Under the pieces are notes generated by a model. It was given only the letters and a program-made list of their open reading frames with translations, ran no database searches and was not told the DNA's origin. Made by a program: the position numbers and the translations under genes. 64,000 bases of DNA from Pseudolactococcus plantarum (GTDB lineage: Bacteria; Bacillota; Bacilli; Lactobacillales; Streptococcaceae): NCBI RefSeq assembly GCF_002441715.1, contig NZ_JXJX01000010.1, positions 46,593 to 110,592 of the forward strand, given 5' to 3'. Positions 10,373 to 20,381 of the stretch are shown in pieces; position 1 is the first letter of the stretch; each line of letters starts with the position of its first letter.

Positions 10373-10729
10373 TTAAGCTATCGCTATCTCTGTTCCTTCT
10401 GTAATCTCGGGGATTTCTTTTGCTTCTAAATATAAAGTTCCTGGTAAGTTAGCAGTGCTATCACCTGTAAATGACATTGTAATATGTCCTAATTGATTCA
10501 GATTTTTTGTCACAAGATTTCCTACTGCCGTGATTACAAAGCTTGTTTGACAAATGCTTAACACCATATCTGTCGTGATATCTTCTTTAGCTTGATTCAT
10601 GATAATTTGGTAAGCATAATCTTTTAATCCTTCTGGTGCATTATCACCAAATAAAATCAACATATTATCTTCTTTAAATAATGCTGCTTCTGAGCCGATT
10701 GCTTGTACTTTTGTTTCAAAAACTGACAT
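10373..10729 (-). CDS. srlB: PTS sorbitol-specific EIIA component
   Basis: Soluble phosphocarrier of the glucitol/sorbitol PTS, 118 residues from the ATG at 10729, preceded by GAGGAG. The sequence (VQAIGSEAALFKEDNMLILFGDNAPEGL) fits the glucitol EIIA family, which has no resemblance to other EIIA types. It is the last gene of the operon, 30 bp after srlE. Confidence 0.85.
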   Translation of the reverse strand: MSVFETKVQAIGSEAALFKEDNMLILFGDNAPEGLKDYAYQIIMNQAKEDITTDMVLSICQTSFVITAVGNLVTKNLNQLGHITMSFTGDSTANLPGTLYLEAKEIPEITEGTEIAIA

Positions 10730-10759
10730 CTTTTTCTCCTCTATTTTACACAACTCTAC

Positions 10760-11770
10760 TTATCTATATAAGCCAAAACTTGCTAACCATGCGACAACAA
10801 CTCGAGGTAAACCATTTAAAAATCTTGAATATAAGACAGCAGGTACACCCACTTCAACTGTTTCGGTTTCTGCATCCATCAATCCTAGTGAAACAGGGAT
10901 AAAATCACACCCATTTTGTGTGTTGATGGCGAAGAGTGCTGGCAAAGCAAATTGTGGTGGAATATTTCCCTTACCAATCTCTACACCAATTAGCGATCCG
11001 ATGAGCTGACTAATGACCGCTCCAGGTCCTAAAAGCGGAGATAAGAAGGGTAAACTACAGATAAATCCAATCAACATCAATCCCCAGATATTACCTGCAA
11101 GTGGTGCCAATGTATTGGCTAATAATTTCCCAATACCACTACCTTGAATAATACCAATCAGTAATGACACAAATGCCATAAAAGGAATAACAGTATTTAG
11201 CATCGTTTGAACTGACTCACGTGCTGCTTGATTAAAAATCGCAACAACTTTACCTGCTCCCATACCAATTTTTGCAATGATTGATCCATTTGCTGCACGT
11301 TGCTCAGTAATTTTTTTACTCGTATCAAAGGTTGCGTTACTTGTGTTAGCTTGTGTTTCAACGGCTACTTCTTGATAATCAGGACCTTTGGCTCCTTCGT
11401 ACAAGGTAATATTTTTCTCCGTCACAGCTGAAACATAAATTGTTTCATTAATGTATTGTGCTAATGGGCCAGATTTACCAGTCGCAACGATATTAATTGT
11501 CGGTATCCCTTTTTTAGGATAAAGACCACAACGTAGTGTTCCGCCACAATCAACAATTGCCAATGCAACCTCAGCATCTGGAATAGACGTTTTGAAGGCA
11601 TTAACACTTTCCATACCCGTTAATGCTTCTATTTTGTCAACAATAGCAGGGCGTTCCCCACCACCAGTCACATAGATAAACTTATGCTTTTCCTCAGTTG
11701 GTTTAATCACTAAAGGACCACCATAGCCACCTTGCCCTTTATGAACAATAATACTTTTATAATCAGTCAT
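10760..11770 (-). CDS. srlE: PTS sorbitol-specific EIIB/EIIC1 component
   Basis: A 336-residue component of the sorbitol PTS. The cytoplasmic N-terminal part carries the phosphorylated cysteine (IVDCGGTLRCG) and the YVTGGGERPAIVDKI segment; the C-terminal half is membrane-embedded (hydrophobic helices after residue 170) and forms the IIC complement of SrlA. GAGGAGAG precedes the ATG at 11770. It follows srlA by 18 bp. Confidence 0.88.
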   Translation of the reverse strand: MTDYKSIIVHKGQGGYGGPLVIKPTEEKHKFIYVTGGGERPAIVDKIEALTGMESVNAFKTSIPDAEVALAIVDCGGTLRCGLYPKKGIPTINIVATGKSGPLAQYINETIYVSAVTEKNITLYEGAKGPDYQEVAVETQANTSNATFDTSKKITEQRAANGSIIAKIGMGAGKVVAIFNQAARESVQTMLNTVIPFMAFVSLLIGIIQGSGIGKLLANTLAPLAGNIWGLMLIGFICSLPFLSPLLGPGAVISQLIGSLIGVEIGKGNIPPQFALPALFAINTQNGCDFIPVSLGLMDAETETVEVGVPAVLYSRFLNGLPRVVVAWLASFGLYR

Positions 11771-11788
11771 AACTCTCTCCTCATTCAC

Positions 11789-12340
11789 TTACTCGTCAAT
11801 TTTTACTGTTTTACTTAAGGTAACACCTTGCTGTTTACTAACATAAGTCACCATGAAATCCGTTACCCATCCGCCTATAAAATTCATGACAAGTCCAACT
11901 AGTAAATAACGAATTGCCAAATCCATTTGGTTAAGTCCTAGTGTTTTAATACCTGAAGCAATCCCAAGCCATACAAACAACTCTCCTGGATTAATATGTG
12001 GGAAGACACCATTACTTGTATGGTTGAATTGCATAATACTTGCAGAAAATCCTGGTTTATAAAACTCTGGTAAAAAACGACCCATTGTATGACTCATCGG
12101 ATTCCCAAGCATAAAAGCTGAAAGAAATGGAACAAGCATATATCTGCCTAAAGGATTTTTTGACGCTTTTTGTGCAACAATCGCAATCTTATCCTCTCCA
12201 ATTAAAGCTATCAAAGCGTTCATAGCGACTAAAAGCATGAGAACAACCGGAACAATACCTGTCATCCATGAAATAAATGTTTCTCCACCAACTTGAAACA
12301 GATGCATAAACCCATCTGCTAGTTTAATAATTACCTTCAT
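11789..12340 (-). CDS. srlA: PTS sorbitol-specific EIIC2 component
   Basis: A 183-residue integral membrane protein of the glucitol PTS permease, which imports and phosphorylates sorbitol together with SrlE and SrlB. Visible: GGETFISWMTGIVPVVLMLLV and GNPMSHTMGRFLPEFYKPGF, typical of the family. AGGAGG precedes the ATG. It lies between the GutM-like gene and srlE. Confidence 0.9.
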   Translation of the reverse strand: MKVIIKLADGFMHLFQVGGETFISWMTGIVPVVLMLLVAMNALIALIGEDKIAIVAQKASKNPLGRYMLVPFLSAFMLGNPMSHTMGRFLPEFYKPGFSASIMQFNHTSNGVFPHINPGELFVWLGIASGIKTLGLNQMDLAIRYLLVGLVMNFIGGWVTDFMVTYVSKQQGVTLSKTVKIDE

Positions 12341-12373
12341 TTTATTCCTCCTAATGTCTAAAACGCTTGCGTT

Positions 12374-12832
12374 TTAGCTCTTTTTAAATATTCCCGACAA
12401 CTGAGCACGTATCATTGTAAATGGGCTTAAAGGTGTCGGTTCGTGGTAGGTTTTACTTGCTACTGCAAGATATAAGTTTCTTGCATCAATTATTGCTTGT
12501 TGCGTTAATTTATTTTCTTTTTGAACTTTTTCATGTGTTTCAGTTAAATGATTAATATTCTCACCGATGTAGGTTTCTTTATCTTTGAATTTAGCTAATA
12601 CCGTAACACCTTGCATGAGTTTAGCATCTAAAATATCACCGCTTGCGTTGATCGCAAACATTGCAATCGTTCCTGATTTTACTTTTCCTGGTCTTCTACC
12701 AATCGCTACTTTGCCTTGTTTTCTTAAACAAGCATAAATTTGATTAAAGTGTTTAATCTGCTTAAGAGCTAATAATATTTGGCAAACATAGGCAATGGTA
12801 ATTAAGCCGCCAATCAATAGATAAGTATTCAT
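12374..12832 (-). CDS. srlM: GutM-family sorbitol operon activator
   Basis: 152 residues with one N-terminal transmembrane helix (LLIGGLITIAYVCQILLAL) and a cytoplasmic domain with the family phrase GRRPGKVKSGTIAMFAI. GutM proteins act as activators of glucitol operons; the mechanism is poorly known. It overlaps the preceding regulator gene by 4 bp, so the two are translationally coupled. Confidence 0.85.
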   Translation of the reverse strand: MNTYLLIGGLITIAYVCQILLALKQIKHFNQIYACLRKQGKVAIGRRPGKVKSGTIAMFAINASGDILDAKLMQGVTVLAKFKDKETYIGENINHLTETHEKVQKENKLTQQAIIDARNLYLAVASKTYHEPTPLSPFTMIRAQLSGIFKKS

Positions 12833-14673
12833 CCAACAGTTCCTCCTTTATTTAAAAAGTCGACTAAGTCTGTCAGACTTTCTATGTTTAATAAGCTATT
12901 TCTTAAGTGACTATGACGCATCAAATTAAACACCATATCATAAATAGCCAAAGTCATCTTTTCAGTTCTCGGGGACATAGTACTTGGGACAGCGAGTAGA
13001 AAAATAATATAAATTTTTTCGTCTTCAAGCACGATTCCTTCCTTTGAAGTTGCTATAGATAGTATAGGCTCAGTCAAACGTGTATTTGTTGCATGTGGGA
13101 AAACAATGCCATTTTCAACAAAATAATTATGGTGTACTTGACTGATAAATGTGTCATCGATTAACTGATCTAACAACAAAGTATCTAGGATTAACGACAT
13201 ATTTTCTTGATAAGAAAGGCCAACCTGCAACTCCTGTTGATAAATAATCTCTTCATCAAAGAACATATGATTACCATATTGAAAATCTAACCAAACTTTT
13301 GATAACCGTTCTTCATCAAATAGGTGACTGATGCGAACGATAATCGCATCTATAGTTGTAACATCTAGATAAACTGTTGAAAAAATCACATCGTAACAAT
13401 TCAAATCTGTTTGCTTCGCAGCCTGCTCAGTCAAGGTTGTGATTTGCGTTTTACTGCCAACAATATCAGCTATTCGCTGCTTAATCATGGTTTGAATGGC
13501 AAGGCTACCATTTGATACAATCGCAATATGATGATAGCTCTGTTGATTTCGTTCTTGTAATAATAATTCAAAATGTACGGTTAAATAGCCTAATTCAGCT
13601 ACCTCTATAGGTGTTTGTAACAGGTTAGAGAGACTATTTAATGCAACTCTTGCCATTTTTGACGCTACAGGAAAACTCGTTTCAATTTCACCGATAAAGA
13701 TATCTGATGGTTTGACATGAAATACGATACGATTTAACATGGTAATCAGATGTGTATTTATTTTTTCTAAAAATAATGGTTGATCAATCTTAATTAAGAA
13801 CTGCTTTTCAACTTCTGATATCATCTCCTGAAAAACAGTTTCTAAAACTTTTTCATCCTTGTCATCTAAGGCAATTTCAGTTAACTGATTAAAATAAACA
13901 TAAACAGGGAACTGAATAAATTCTTTTTCATAATAACTGAGTGTTAAGCCGATCTCAGTCTCAACTTTCTCAAATAAACTTTCTAATTCCTGATTGAGTA
14001 ATACCTTATTATAATAATAAGGATAAGAGTTGATACCGTGCAGTTTTGATAGTCGATATAGAGAAACAGCTAGCGCTTTTTCTAACAGATCATGACTCTT
14101 TTTCTCGATGTTTTTAACCATAGCATAATGATCTACAGCAGTTTGAATCTTAGGCGATAACCTAAAATCATCTGGTAAATAATCGATAACATGGTGGATC
14201 AATACTAAACGAATTTGACTTTCTTCTCCACTTAATTGTAGACCTCGATTAGGTCTACCAGATAATACGAGTTGGAAATTTGCTAGTACGTCTCTTAATT
14301 GACGAAGATCTTTTGTCAGTGTTGTATCAGCCACTTGCATCACATCAGATAAATGGCTTTTTAATGTATAGGGCTCATCAACTAAGCATTTTAAAATATA
14401 AGCTTTACGTTTACCCGAAGAATTAAAATCACTAAGCGCGTGAAACTTGCCTGAAAACAACCGATCAAATCTTTCATGATTTAAAATGTTCAGTCGATAA
14501 CCTAGTCCTATTGACGTAATAGTTGCTTCTTGTTTTAAGAGTTGATTGAGCTCTGCAATTTTATTTTTAATAATATGAGCTGAAAAAGTCGTTTTTTGTG
14601 CCAACTCAGCAAGTGTCATGTCTCCATATTGTAGTAAAGTACTTACGATGACATATTTTTTACTGTCACTCAT
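12829..14673 (-). CDS. srlR: PRD-containing sorbitol operon regulator (BglG/MtlR type)
   Basis: A 614-residue transcription activator with N-terminal winged helix-turn-helix domains (MTLAELAQKTTFSAHIIKN), two PTS-regulation domains in the middle, an EIIB-like segment (HHIAIVSNGSLAIQTMI) and a C-terminal EIIA-like domain with its His in GIVFPHATNTR. Such proteins are switched on by PTS-dependent phosphorylation when sorbitol is transported. AGGAGT precedes the ATG. It lies between the dehydrogenase gene and gutM, the order seen in streptococcal sorbitol operons. Confidence 0.88.
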   Translation of the reverse strand: MSDSKKYVIVSTLLQYGDMTLAELAQKTTFSAHIIKNKIAELNQLLKQEATITSIGLGYRLNILNHERFDRLFSGKFHALSDFNSSGKRKAYILKCLVDEPYTLKSHLSDVMQVADTTLTKDLRQLRDVLANFQLVLSGRPNRGLQLSGEESQIRLVLIHHVIDYLPDDFRLSPKIQTAVDHYAMVKNIEKKSHDLLEKALAVSLYRLSKLHGINSYPYYYNKVLLNQELESLFEKVETEIGLTLSYYEKEFIQFPVYVYFNQLTEIALDDKDEKVLETVFQEMISEVEKQFLIKIDQPLFLEKINTHLITMLNRIVFHVKPSDIFIGEIETSFPVASKMARVALNSLSNLLQTPIEVAELGYLTVHFELLLQERNQQSYHHIAIVSNGSLAIQTMIKQRIADIVGSKTQITTLTEQAAKQTDLNCYDVIFSTVYLDVTTIDAIIVRISHLFDEERLSKVWLDFQYGNHMFFDEEIIYQQELQVGLSYQENMSLILDTLLLDQLIDDTFISQVHHNYFVENGIVFPHATNTRLTEPILSIATSKEGIVLEDEKIYIIFLLAVPSTMSPRTEKMTLAIYDMVFNLMRHSHLRNSLLNIESLTDLVDFLNKGGTVG

Positions 14674-14694
14674 CCAACCAACTCCTAATCATTC

Positions 14695-15495
14695 TTACCC
14701 TCTAGATTTTCCGCCGGCTATATTTGTTGTAATTCCAGTTATATAGCTAGAGCGATCACTTAAATAATAACAAACTAAATCTGCAACTTCTGAAAGTTTA
14801 CCACTACGACCAAGTGGGGTCGCACTCGTATTGGCATATCCTTTTCTTAATTCTTCAACTGTTTTTCCTCTTGTGTAACTTAGTGCTTCTTCATAAGCTA
14901 ATGTACGTAGCCCAGTTTCTTCCATGATACCTGGTGCGATTCCTACTACTCTGACGTTATATTTACCGAGTTCTTTAGCCCAAGAACGCGTGTAGCCAAT
15001 TACAGCAGCTTTTGTTCCTGAATAAGCACCTTGCCCTTCAGAACCTTCGAGCCCTGCTTCACTTGCCATATTAATGATGACACCTGATTTTTTTGCGACC
15101 AATATCCGTCCAACTGTTTGTGCAACTAAAAATAGTCCTTTTTGATTAATACTGGTCATTTTATCAAAGCTATCATCTGATAATTCATATTTTCCATGTG
15201 TGTCTTGTGGATCAACTAAAAGTGCTGGTATATTGATCCCAGCGTTGTTGACAACACCATCTATTGTACCAAATTTATCTACTACCACCTCGACTGCTGT
15301 TTCTACTGCTTGGCGATTTGTCACGTCAGTTTGAATAAAAAGATAGTTTTTATCAGTTATCTCACTGTCTTGAATATCAAGATTAATGACAGTCGTTTCT
15401 TCTTGTAACAAAGCCTCTACAATCGCTTTACCGATACCAGATGATCCTCCTGTCACTAGGTAAATCTTTCCTTTGATTCCTAACCAATCCTTCAT
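14695..15495 (-). CDS. srlD: sorbitol-6-phosphate 2-dehydrogenase
   Basis: Short-chain dehydrogenase of 266 residues that oxidises sorbitol-6-phosphate to fructose-6-phosphate with NAD. The Rossmann motif TGGSSGIG is near residue 16, NNAGIN is present, and the catalytic YSGTK follows a Ser in MASEAG. The assignment to sorbitol-6-phosphate comes from its position as first gene of the sorbitol PTS operon; the family itself is broad. A cre-like site and promoter region lie just upstream. Confidence 0.85.
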   Translation of the reverse strand: MKDWLGIKGKIYLVTGGSSGIGKAIVEALLQEETTVINLDIQDSEITDKNYLFIQTDVTNRQAVETAVEVVVDKFGTIDGVVNNAGINIPALLVDPQDTHGKYELSDDSFDKMTSINQKGLFLVAQTVGRILVAKKSGVIINMASEAGLEGSEGQGAYSGTKAAVIGYTRSWAKELGKYNVRVVGIAPGIMEETGLRTLAYEEALSYTRGKTVEELRKGYANTSATPLGRSGKLSEVADLVCYYLSDRSSYITGITTNIAGGKSRG

Positions 15496-15533
15496 TTCTT
15501 ATACTTCCTTTCTTTTGATAACTTAAGTATAAA

Positions 15534-15547
15534 CGAGAGCGTTTACA
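15534..15547 (-). promoter_or_regulatory. cre-like catabolite control site of the sorbitol operon
   Basis: TGTAAACGCTCTCG on the minus strand matches the CcpA consensus TGWAARCGYTWWCW with two mismatches. It overlaps the likely promoter 39-52 bp upstream of srlD (candidate -10 boxes TATACT or TAAGTT close downstream), fitting glucose repression of the operon. Confidence 0.6.
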
Positions 15548-15642
15548 AAATTAAGACGCATATTTTTTCTATCATAAAAAATTTGATACCTGAATTGATT
15601 ATCTCATGTCTCTTTGGATCGTTACGCTAAGCTATCGAAAAG

Positions 15643-15683
15643 AAAAAAACACGCAAATGAGCAACTCATCAGCATGTTTTTTT
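15643..15683 (-). terminator. terminator of the alpha-glucoside PTS operon
   Basis: Minus-strand hairpin with ATGAG and CTCAT as the inner stem and AACA/TGTT outside, followed by TTTTTTT. It lies 20 bp after the PTS gene stop. Confidence 0.75.
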
Positions 15684-15701
15684 AGCATATGGTGATTTTC
15701 T

Positions 15702-17630
15702 TTATTCAGCGGTATTTAGGGCTAATAATTGTTCACCAACACCCACTGTTTGTCTAAATGATGGAATTGTTTTAATACTAGAATAATTCAAGGTATTTGT
15801 CACAATGACCATAACAGTAGGATCAAGTTGTTCAGATTTGATGCCAGCGATGTCAAATGTACCCAGTAAGTCACCTTTCTTAACTTGTTGTGCAGCATGT
15901 ACTTTGACATCAAAATGTTTGCCACCAAGTGAGACCGTATCGATACCGATATGAATCAAAATTTCGCCACCGTCTCGCGTTTCTATCCCATAAGCATGAC
16001 CTGTTTCAGCAACAAGACTCAACGTGCCATCAGCTGGTGCATAAACACGTCCTTCAGCAGGTAAAATTGCTGCACCCTTACCCATCATTTCACTAGAAAA
16101 TACTGGATCATTAACAGATGTTAAGTCAAGCACTTGGCCTGAGATTGGCGAAAAGACAACCTCATCTTTTAAGTCACGGACTTCTGTTTTAGCTTCTTCG
16201 ATTTCAGCAGCAATAATAGATTCCGGTACAAGTACTTCATCAGGAATGGCAAATATACTCGTTAATACAAAACAAAGTGCGACAGAACCAGCAGCTACGA
16301 CTGCATAAACGATAAATTGATGAGCACTATAGATGTACATCAAGAAGGATGGGATAACAGCTAAACCATAAGAATTAGATTGGATATGAAAAGCAGATAA
16401 GACAGCGCCACCTAAACCAGAGGTGAAAAGCACACAAAGGAGTGGTTTTAAATTCCAACGAATTAACAGACCAAACAAGACCGGTTCACTCACACCAAAC
16501 AACTGAGATAACATGGCACCAATTGCGGTTGATTTTACTTTTTGATTTTTTGAACGCATACTGAAAGCTAAACAACTTCCCACATTTGCAAATCCGTACA
16601 TAGCACAAATCGTGATCAACGCGTTAAACCCAGTATTGGCTAAGAGTGATGTTTCTACCATCGTTAAGGTATGGTGGATACCGATGATTACCATAAGTGG
16701 ATAGGCAACCCCAATCGCAAATCCCCCAACGCCAAATGGTAGGGTAACTAACCATTCGACAACACCGACCATGCCATTTTCTACTGTATGCAAGACTGGC
16801 CCAATACCAAGAATCATGATTAGGAAGGTAACAAGCATCGTCACAAATGGTGTGAAAATCACATCCAGTACATTTGGCATTTTTTTGCGAAGGAACAGTT
16901 CAATCTTAGCACCGATGATACCTGCTGCAATTGCTGAAAGTACTGAGCCTTGTGCACCTACGACTGGAATGAACCCAAAAGCCATGATCGCTTTAACGCC
17001 TGATGCTGGATTTGCCACAGCATAGGCATTCGGTAAAATAGGAGAGACTAACATCAACCCAATCACGATACCAATAACAGGTGTCGCCTTGAATGCTTTA
17101 AAGGTTGACCAGACGATTAATGCTGGTAAAAAACCAAAAACTGTATCCGTAATCACTGAGGTGATTTGTTGTAGACTCTGAGGAATATCAGAAACTGATG
17201 CGCCAAATAAGTGCAAGAAAGTATCGTTAAAGAGGACACCCTTTAACCCTAGAAATAAACCTGTTGCTGCGATAACTGGGACGATCGGGATAAAGATTTC
17301 ACTTAAAATCCGCATCACCTTTTTCATGCCAGTTTCATTTTCTTTCAGATATTCTTTTTGTTCAGCTTTTGAAACAGATTTTATCCCAATGTTTTCGATT
17401 TCGTTATAAACTTTATTAACGATTCCAGTGCCTAGAATGATTTGATATTGACCACCATTAAAGAAAACACCTTTAACTAAGTCAAGCTGTTCAAGTGCTT
17501 TATCATCACTGGCAGATCTATCTTTTAAGACAAAACGAAGTCTAGTTTGACAATGCGTAGCTGAAATGATGTTATCTTTCCCAACAATATCAACGATTTT
17601 CTGAGCAGTTGCTCTGTAGTCTTGCGTCAT
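15702..17630 (-). CDS. PTS EIIBCA component, sucrose/trehalose/alpha-glucoside type
   Basis: A 642-residue fused PTS permease: EIIB at residues 1-90 with the phosphorylated cysteine in ATHCQTRLRFVL, a membrane EIIC with about ten helices in the middle, and a glucose-type EIIA at the C-terminus with its phosphorylated histidine in ILIHIGIDTV. The EIIB/EIIC sequence belongs to the sucrose-trehalose-beta-glucoside group. The neighbouring GH13 hydrolase and LacI repressor argue for an alpha-glucoside such as trehalose, sucrose or a sucrose isomer; the exact sugar cannot be decided. One base pair separates it from the GH13 gene. Confidence 0.85.
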   Translation of the reverse strand: MTQDYRATAQKIVDIVGKDNIISATHCQTRLRFVLKDRSASDDKALEQLDLVKGVFFNGGQYQIILGTGIVNKVYNEIENIGIKSVSKAEQKEYLKENETGMKKVMRILSEIFIPIVPVIAATGLFLGLKGVLFNDTFLHLFGASVSDIPQSLQQITSVITDTVFGFLPALIVWSTFKAFKATPVIGIVIGLMLVSPILPNAYAVANPASGVKAIMAFGFIPVVGAQGSVLSAIAAGIIGAKIELFLRKKMPNVLDVIFTPFVTMLVTFLIMILGIGPVLHTVENGMVGVVEWLVTLPFGVGGFAIGVAYPLMVIIGIHHTLTMVETSLLANTGFNALITICAMYGFANVGSCLAFSMRSKNQKVKSTAIGAMLSQLFGVSEPVLFGLLIRWNLKPLLCVLFTSGLGGAVLSAFHIQSNSYGLAVIPSFLMYIYSAHQFIVYAVVAAGSVALCFVLTSIFAIPDEVLVPESIIAAEIEEAKTEVRDLKDEVVFSPISGQVLDLTSVNDPVFSSEMMGKGAAILPAEGRVYAPADGTLSLVAETGHAYGIETRDGGEILIHIGIDTVSLGGKHFDVKVHAAQQVKKGDLLGTFDIAGIKSEQLDPTVMVIVTNTLNYSSIKTIPSFRQTVGVGEQLLALNTAE

Positions 17631-17631
17631 A

Positions 17632-19305
17632 TTACTCTCCTAATTCTTCTATTAAGATACCACTAAAGGGCTTTAGTGTTACTGTGTTATCAGTTAGTAT
17701 AGCACCTGTTTCTCGCGTCGTAAGCAGAACATGAGGATGATATACCTTGAGTGGTTCACACACCTCAGTCTCTCCTAAATTAAAGTAACCATAAATCCGT
17801 TTCCCATCACTTATCCGTTGATAGGCAATAACAGTGTCACTTATCGGGGTTATTGGCTTAAAGTCACCATATATCAAAACGTCATGACTTTGACGGATAT
17901 GAATCATTTTTTGATAAAAATAATATAAACTATCAGGGTTTTGTAATGCTTGTGCTGCGTTTATTTTATCGTAATTCTCTGTGCTTGCTAACCAAGGTGT
18001 GACAGTTGAAAACCCACCGTTTACATCACTTGTCCATGGGAAAGGGGTACGTGAATTATCTCGACTTCTTAAATTAATGATCTCCAAAGCTTCTTGTGCA
18101 CTCAAGCCTTCATCTATTGCCCGATAGTATTGATCAATACTTGAAATATCGTCAAATTCATCGATTGACTGGCGTTTAAAATTAGTCATACCAAGTTCTT
18201 GACCTTGATAGATAAAAGGTGTGCCTCTAAGATAAAAATACATAGCGCCAAGTGTTTTAATCGCATCACTATTTGTTTCAGCAGCTTTTAAATATTTTGA
18301 GGTTGATCTGGGCTGATCATGATTCTCGATAAAGTTTGCAGACCATCCAGCAGCTTGCATGGCTAGTTGTTGCTTGACAATCAACTCTCGTAAATCAGCA
18401 ATAGACCAATCGTTTCGTTTAAACCACTCACTGCCTGATTTGATATCAAGATCGGCCCATTTAAAATCAAAAATCATGTCAAAATAGCCCGTCTCACCGA
18501 TAAACTCCGGTAAATTAGGATAATCAACTCCGGCCGCTTCAGCGACAGTCACAACATCAAATCCTTCAAAGGCTTCTTGCTTGAGTTCATTTAAAAAGTT
18601 TTCCATGCCTGGCATATTTCGACCTGCTTTGGTCACTTTAGCTAGGCCATCTATACCATCTGCAGGTAGATTAGTCCAAGTTTGATCTTTCTTGATGAAG
18701 TTTATCGCATCTACTCTAAACCCTGCAATGCCTTTGTTTAACCAAAAACGAATCATTTGATAAATGTCTTTGCGCATCTTAGGATTTTCCCAATTTAAAT
18801 CAGGTTGCTTTTTATGAAATGAGTGAAAATAATAGGTATTCGGTTCACCATTTGGTAATGGTTCCCATACATTGCCACCAAAGTTTGATCGCCAATTCGT
18901 TGGCGCCTGATCAGCTTGTTTCAAGATATAATAATCTCTATAAGGACTGTCGGGATTAGCCAGCAAATTTTTAAACCAAGCATGTTCATCAGAAGTATGA
19001 TTCACAACTAGGTCTAAAATAATTTTAATCTGACGTTTTTTGGCTTCTGAGACTAATAAATCAAAGTCTTCCATGGTGCCGAACTCATCAGCTATGCCAT
19101 AATAATCGGAAATATCATAGCCATTATCTGCCATGGGTGAAGGATACATGGGACTCAACCAAATCAAGGTAATCCCTAAATTTTTAAGATAATCTAAATG
19201 CTCGATAATCCCTTTCAAGTCACCGATACCATCTTGATTGGCATCCGCAAAACTTCGAGGATAAATCTGATAGGCGACCTCGCCCATCCACCAGTGTTTT
19301 TTCAT
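17632..19305 (-). CDS. GH13 alpha-glucosidase / phospho-alpha-glucosidase
   Basis: A 557-residue cytoplasmic GH13 enzyme of the oligo-1,6-glucosidase/trehalose-6-phosphate hydrolase type. The four GH13 motifs are clear: DLVVNHTSDEH, GFRVDAINFI with the nucleophile Asp, VAEAAG with the acid/base Glu, and FIENHDQPR; the signature QPDLNWENP is present. The residue after the nucleophile is Ala, where Val marks alpha-1,6 specific enzymes, so linkage preference is open. Co-transcription with an EIIBCA permease suggests that it hydrolyses the phosphorylated disaccharide brought in by that permease. A LacI operator palindrome lies just upstream. Confidence 0.85.
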   Translation of the reverse strand: MKKHWWMGEVAYQIYPRSFADANQDGIGDLKGIIEHLDYLKNLGITLIWLSPMYPSPMADNGYDISDYYGIADEFGTMEDFDLLVSEAKKRQIKIILDLVVNHTSDEHAWFKNLLANPDSPYRDYYILKQADQAPTNWRSNFGGNVWEPLPNGEPNTYYFHSFHKKQPDLNWENPKMRKDIYQMIRFWLNKGIAGFRVDAINFIKKDQTWTNLPADGIDGLAKVTKAGRNMPGMENFLNELKQEAFEGFDVVTVAEAAGVDYPNLPEFIGETGYFDMIFDFKWADLDIKSGSEWFKRNDWSIADLRELIVKQQLAMQAAGWSANFIENHDQPRSTSKYLKAAETNSDAIKTLGAMYFYLRGTPFIYQGQELGMTNFKRQSIDEFDDISSIDQYYRAIDEGLSAQEALEIINLRSRDNSRTPFPWTSDVNGGFSTVTPWLASTENYDKINAAQALQNPDSLYYFYQKMIHIRQSHDVLIYGDFKPITPISDTVIAYQRISDGKRIYGYFNLGETEVCEPLKVYHPHVLLTTRETGAILTDNTVTLKPFSGILIEELGE

Positions 19306-19337
19306 GTTGTCTACTTTCTATTTTGATTAATTTAAAT

Positions 19338-19353
19338 ATGGTATCGATACCAT
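19338..19353. promoter_or_regulatory. LacI-family operator in front of the GH13-PTS genes
   Basis: ATGGTATCGATACCAT, a perfect 16-bp palindrome in the 64-bp gap between the LacI gene and the GH13 gene. Its core shares ATCGAT with the site at 20382-20395. Confidence 0.75.
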
Positions 19354-19369
19354 GTTTGCTATAAATAAA

Positions 19370-20362
19370 TCAGGCAGATTCTCTTTTAACTAACGTTAAA
19401 GTCAAATCTTCTGAGTTCATTTTATATGGTTTTGCATTAATTGCTGCGATGAAACATCGAAACGTTTCTCGACCTAATGCTTGTACGGGTTGATTTACCG
19501 TAGTTAATGGCTTTGCGACTAAGGCAGCAAATGGCTGATTATCATAGCCTAGTACTGCTATATCTTCTGGCACTTTGACACCAGCTTCTAAAAATTGGGC
19601 AATCATGCCACTTGCAATCTCATCACCACTAGTGAATACAGCTGTTGGTAGATGTGTTAGATCCATCAACTGTTTAGCTACTTTTCTACCATCTGCAACA
19701 GTGTGAACCTGACGAAAGATAAGATTGTTATCTACGCTTAGATTAGACTCGGACATCGCTTTTTGAAATCCTTTATTTCTTGCTTGACCATGATTGCCAC
19801 CTTCATAATCACCCCCTGTACAGTAAGCAATCGTTTGATGTCCTTGCTCGATCAAGTACTTAGTACCAAGATAGGCACCTTGAGTTTGATCAAGTGCTAC
19901 ATTTGGCAATTTTGACCCTTTGAACACTTCATTACATAGGATAATCACACCAAACTGTCGATAAGGTTCAATCAAGGCAATGTCATTTTCAACAGAGCAC
20001 ATGATGATACCATCTACCTGTCCATTTTTAAGCATATCTAAGAACCTTAGCTCTTCACTTTTATCACTGCGACTTTGGAAAAAAATTAACCGATAACCTT
20101 TTTTCACAGCCTCTTGCTCGATAGCATCTACTAAAGACGTAAAGAATGGATTGGTAATCCGAGAGACAATGACGCCAACAATCTGACTACTTTGTCCTCT
20201 TAATTTTTTAGCAGCAATGCTAGGCACATAGTTCAATTCTGCCATAGCAGCTTCAACCTTTTCCCGATTCATATCAGAAACATAAGGATGATCATTCAGT
20301 ACCCTAGATACAGTTGTCTTGCCAACACCTGCTAACTTTGCAACATCAGATATGGTCGCCAT
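19370..20362 (-). CDS. LacI/GalR-family repressor of the alpha-glucoside operon
   Basis: A 330-residue regulator with an N-terminal LacI helix-turn-helix (MATISDVAKLAGVGKTTVS) and a sugar-sensing domain (GVIVSRITNPFFTSLVDAI). The start at 20362 follows GAGG; an upstream in-frame start would put extra residues before a well-defined HTH. It is first in the operon lacI-GH13-PTS. Palindromic operators lie both ahead of its own gene and ahead of GH13, so it likely represses itself and the downstream genes until the sugar is present. Confidence 0.87.
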   Translation of the reverse strand: MATISDVAKLAGVGKTTVSRVLNDHPYVSDMNREKVEAAMAELNYVPSIAAKKLRGQSSQIVGVIVSRITNPFFTSLVDAIEQEAVKKGYRLIFFQSRSDKSEELRFLDMLKNGQVDGIIMCSVENDIALIEPYRQFGVIILCNEVFKGSKLPNVALDQTQGAYLGTKYLIEQGHQTIAYCTGGDYEGGNHGQARNKGFQKAMSESNLSVDNNLIFRQVHTVADGRKVAKQLMDLTHLPTAVFTSGDEIASGMIAQFLEAGVKVPEDIAVLGYDNQPFAALVAKPLTTVNQPVQALGRETFRCFIAAINAKPYKMNSEDLTLTLVKRESA

Positions 20363-20381
20363 TTTAAATACCTCGTTGATG

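Noticed and set aside
15619..15631. 13-mer TCGTTACGCTAAG shared with 44389-44401 as a dispersed repeat
   Set aside because: Only two exact copies in 64 kb with no surrounding similarity; it may be chance.
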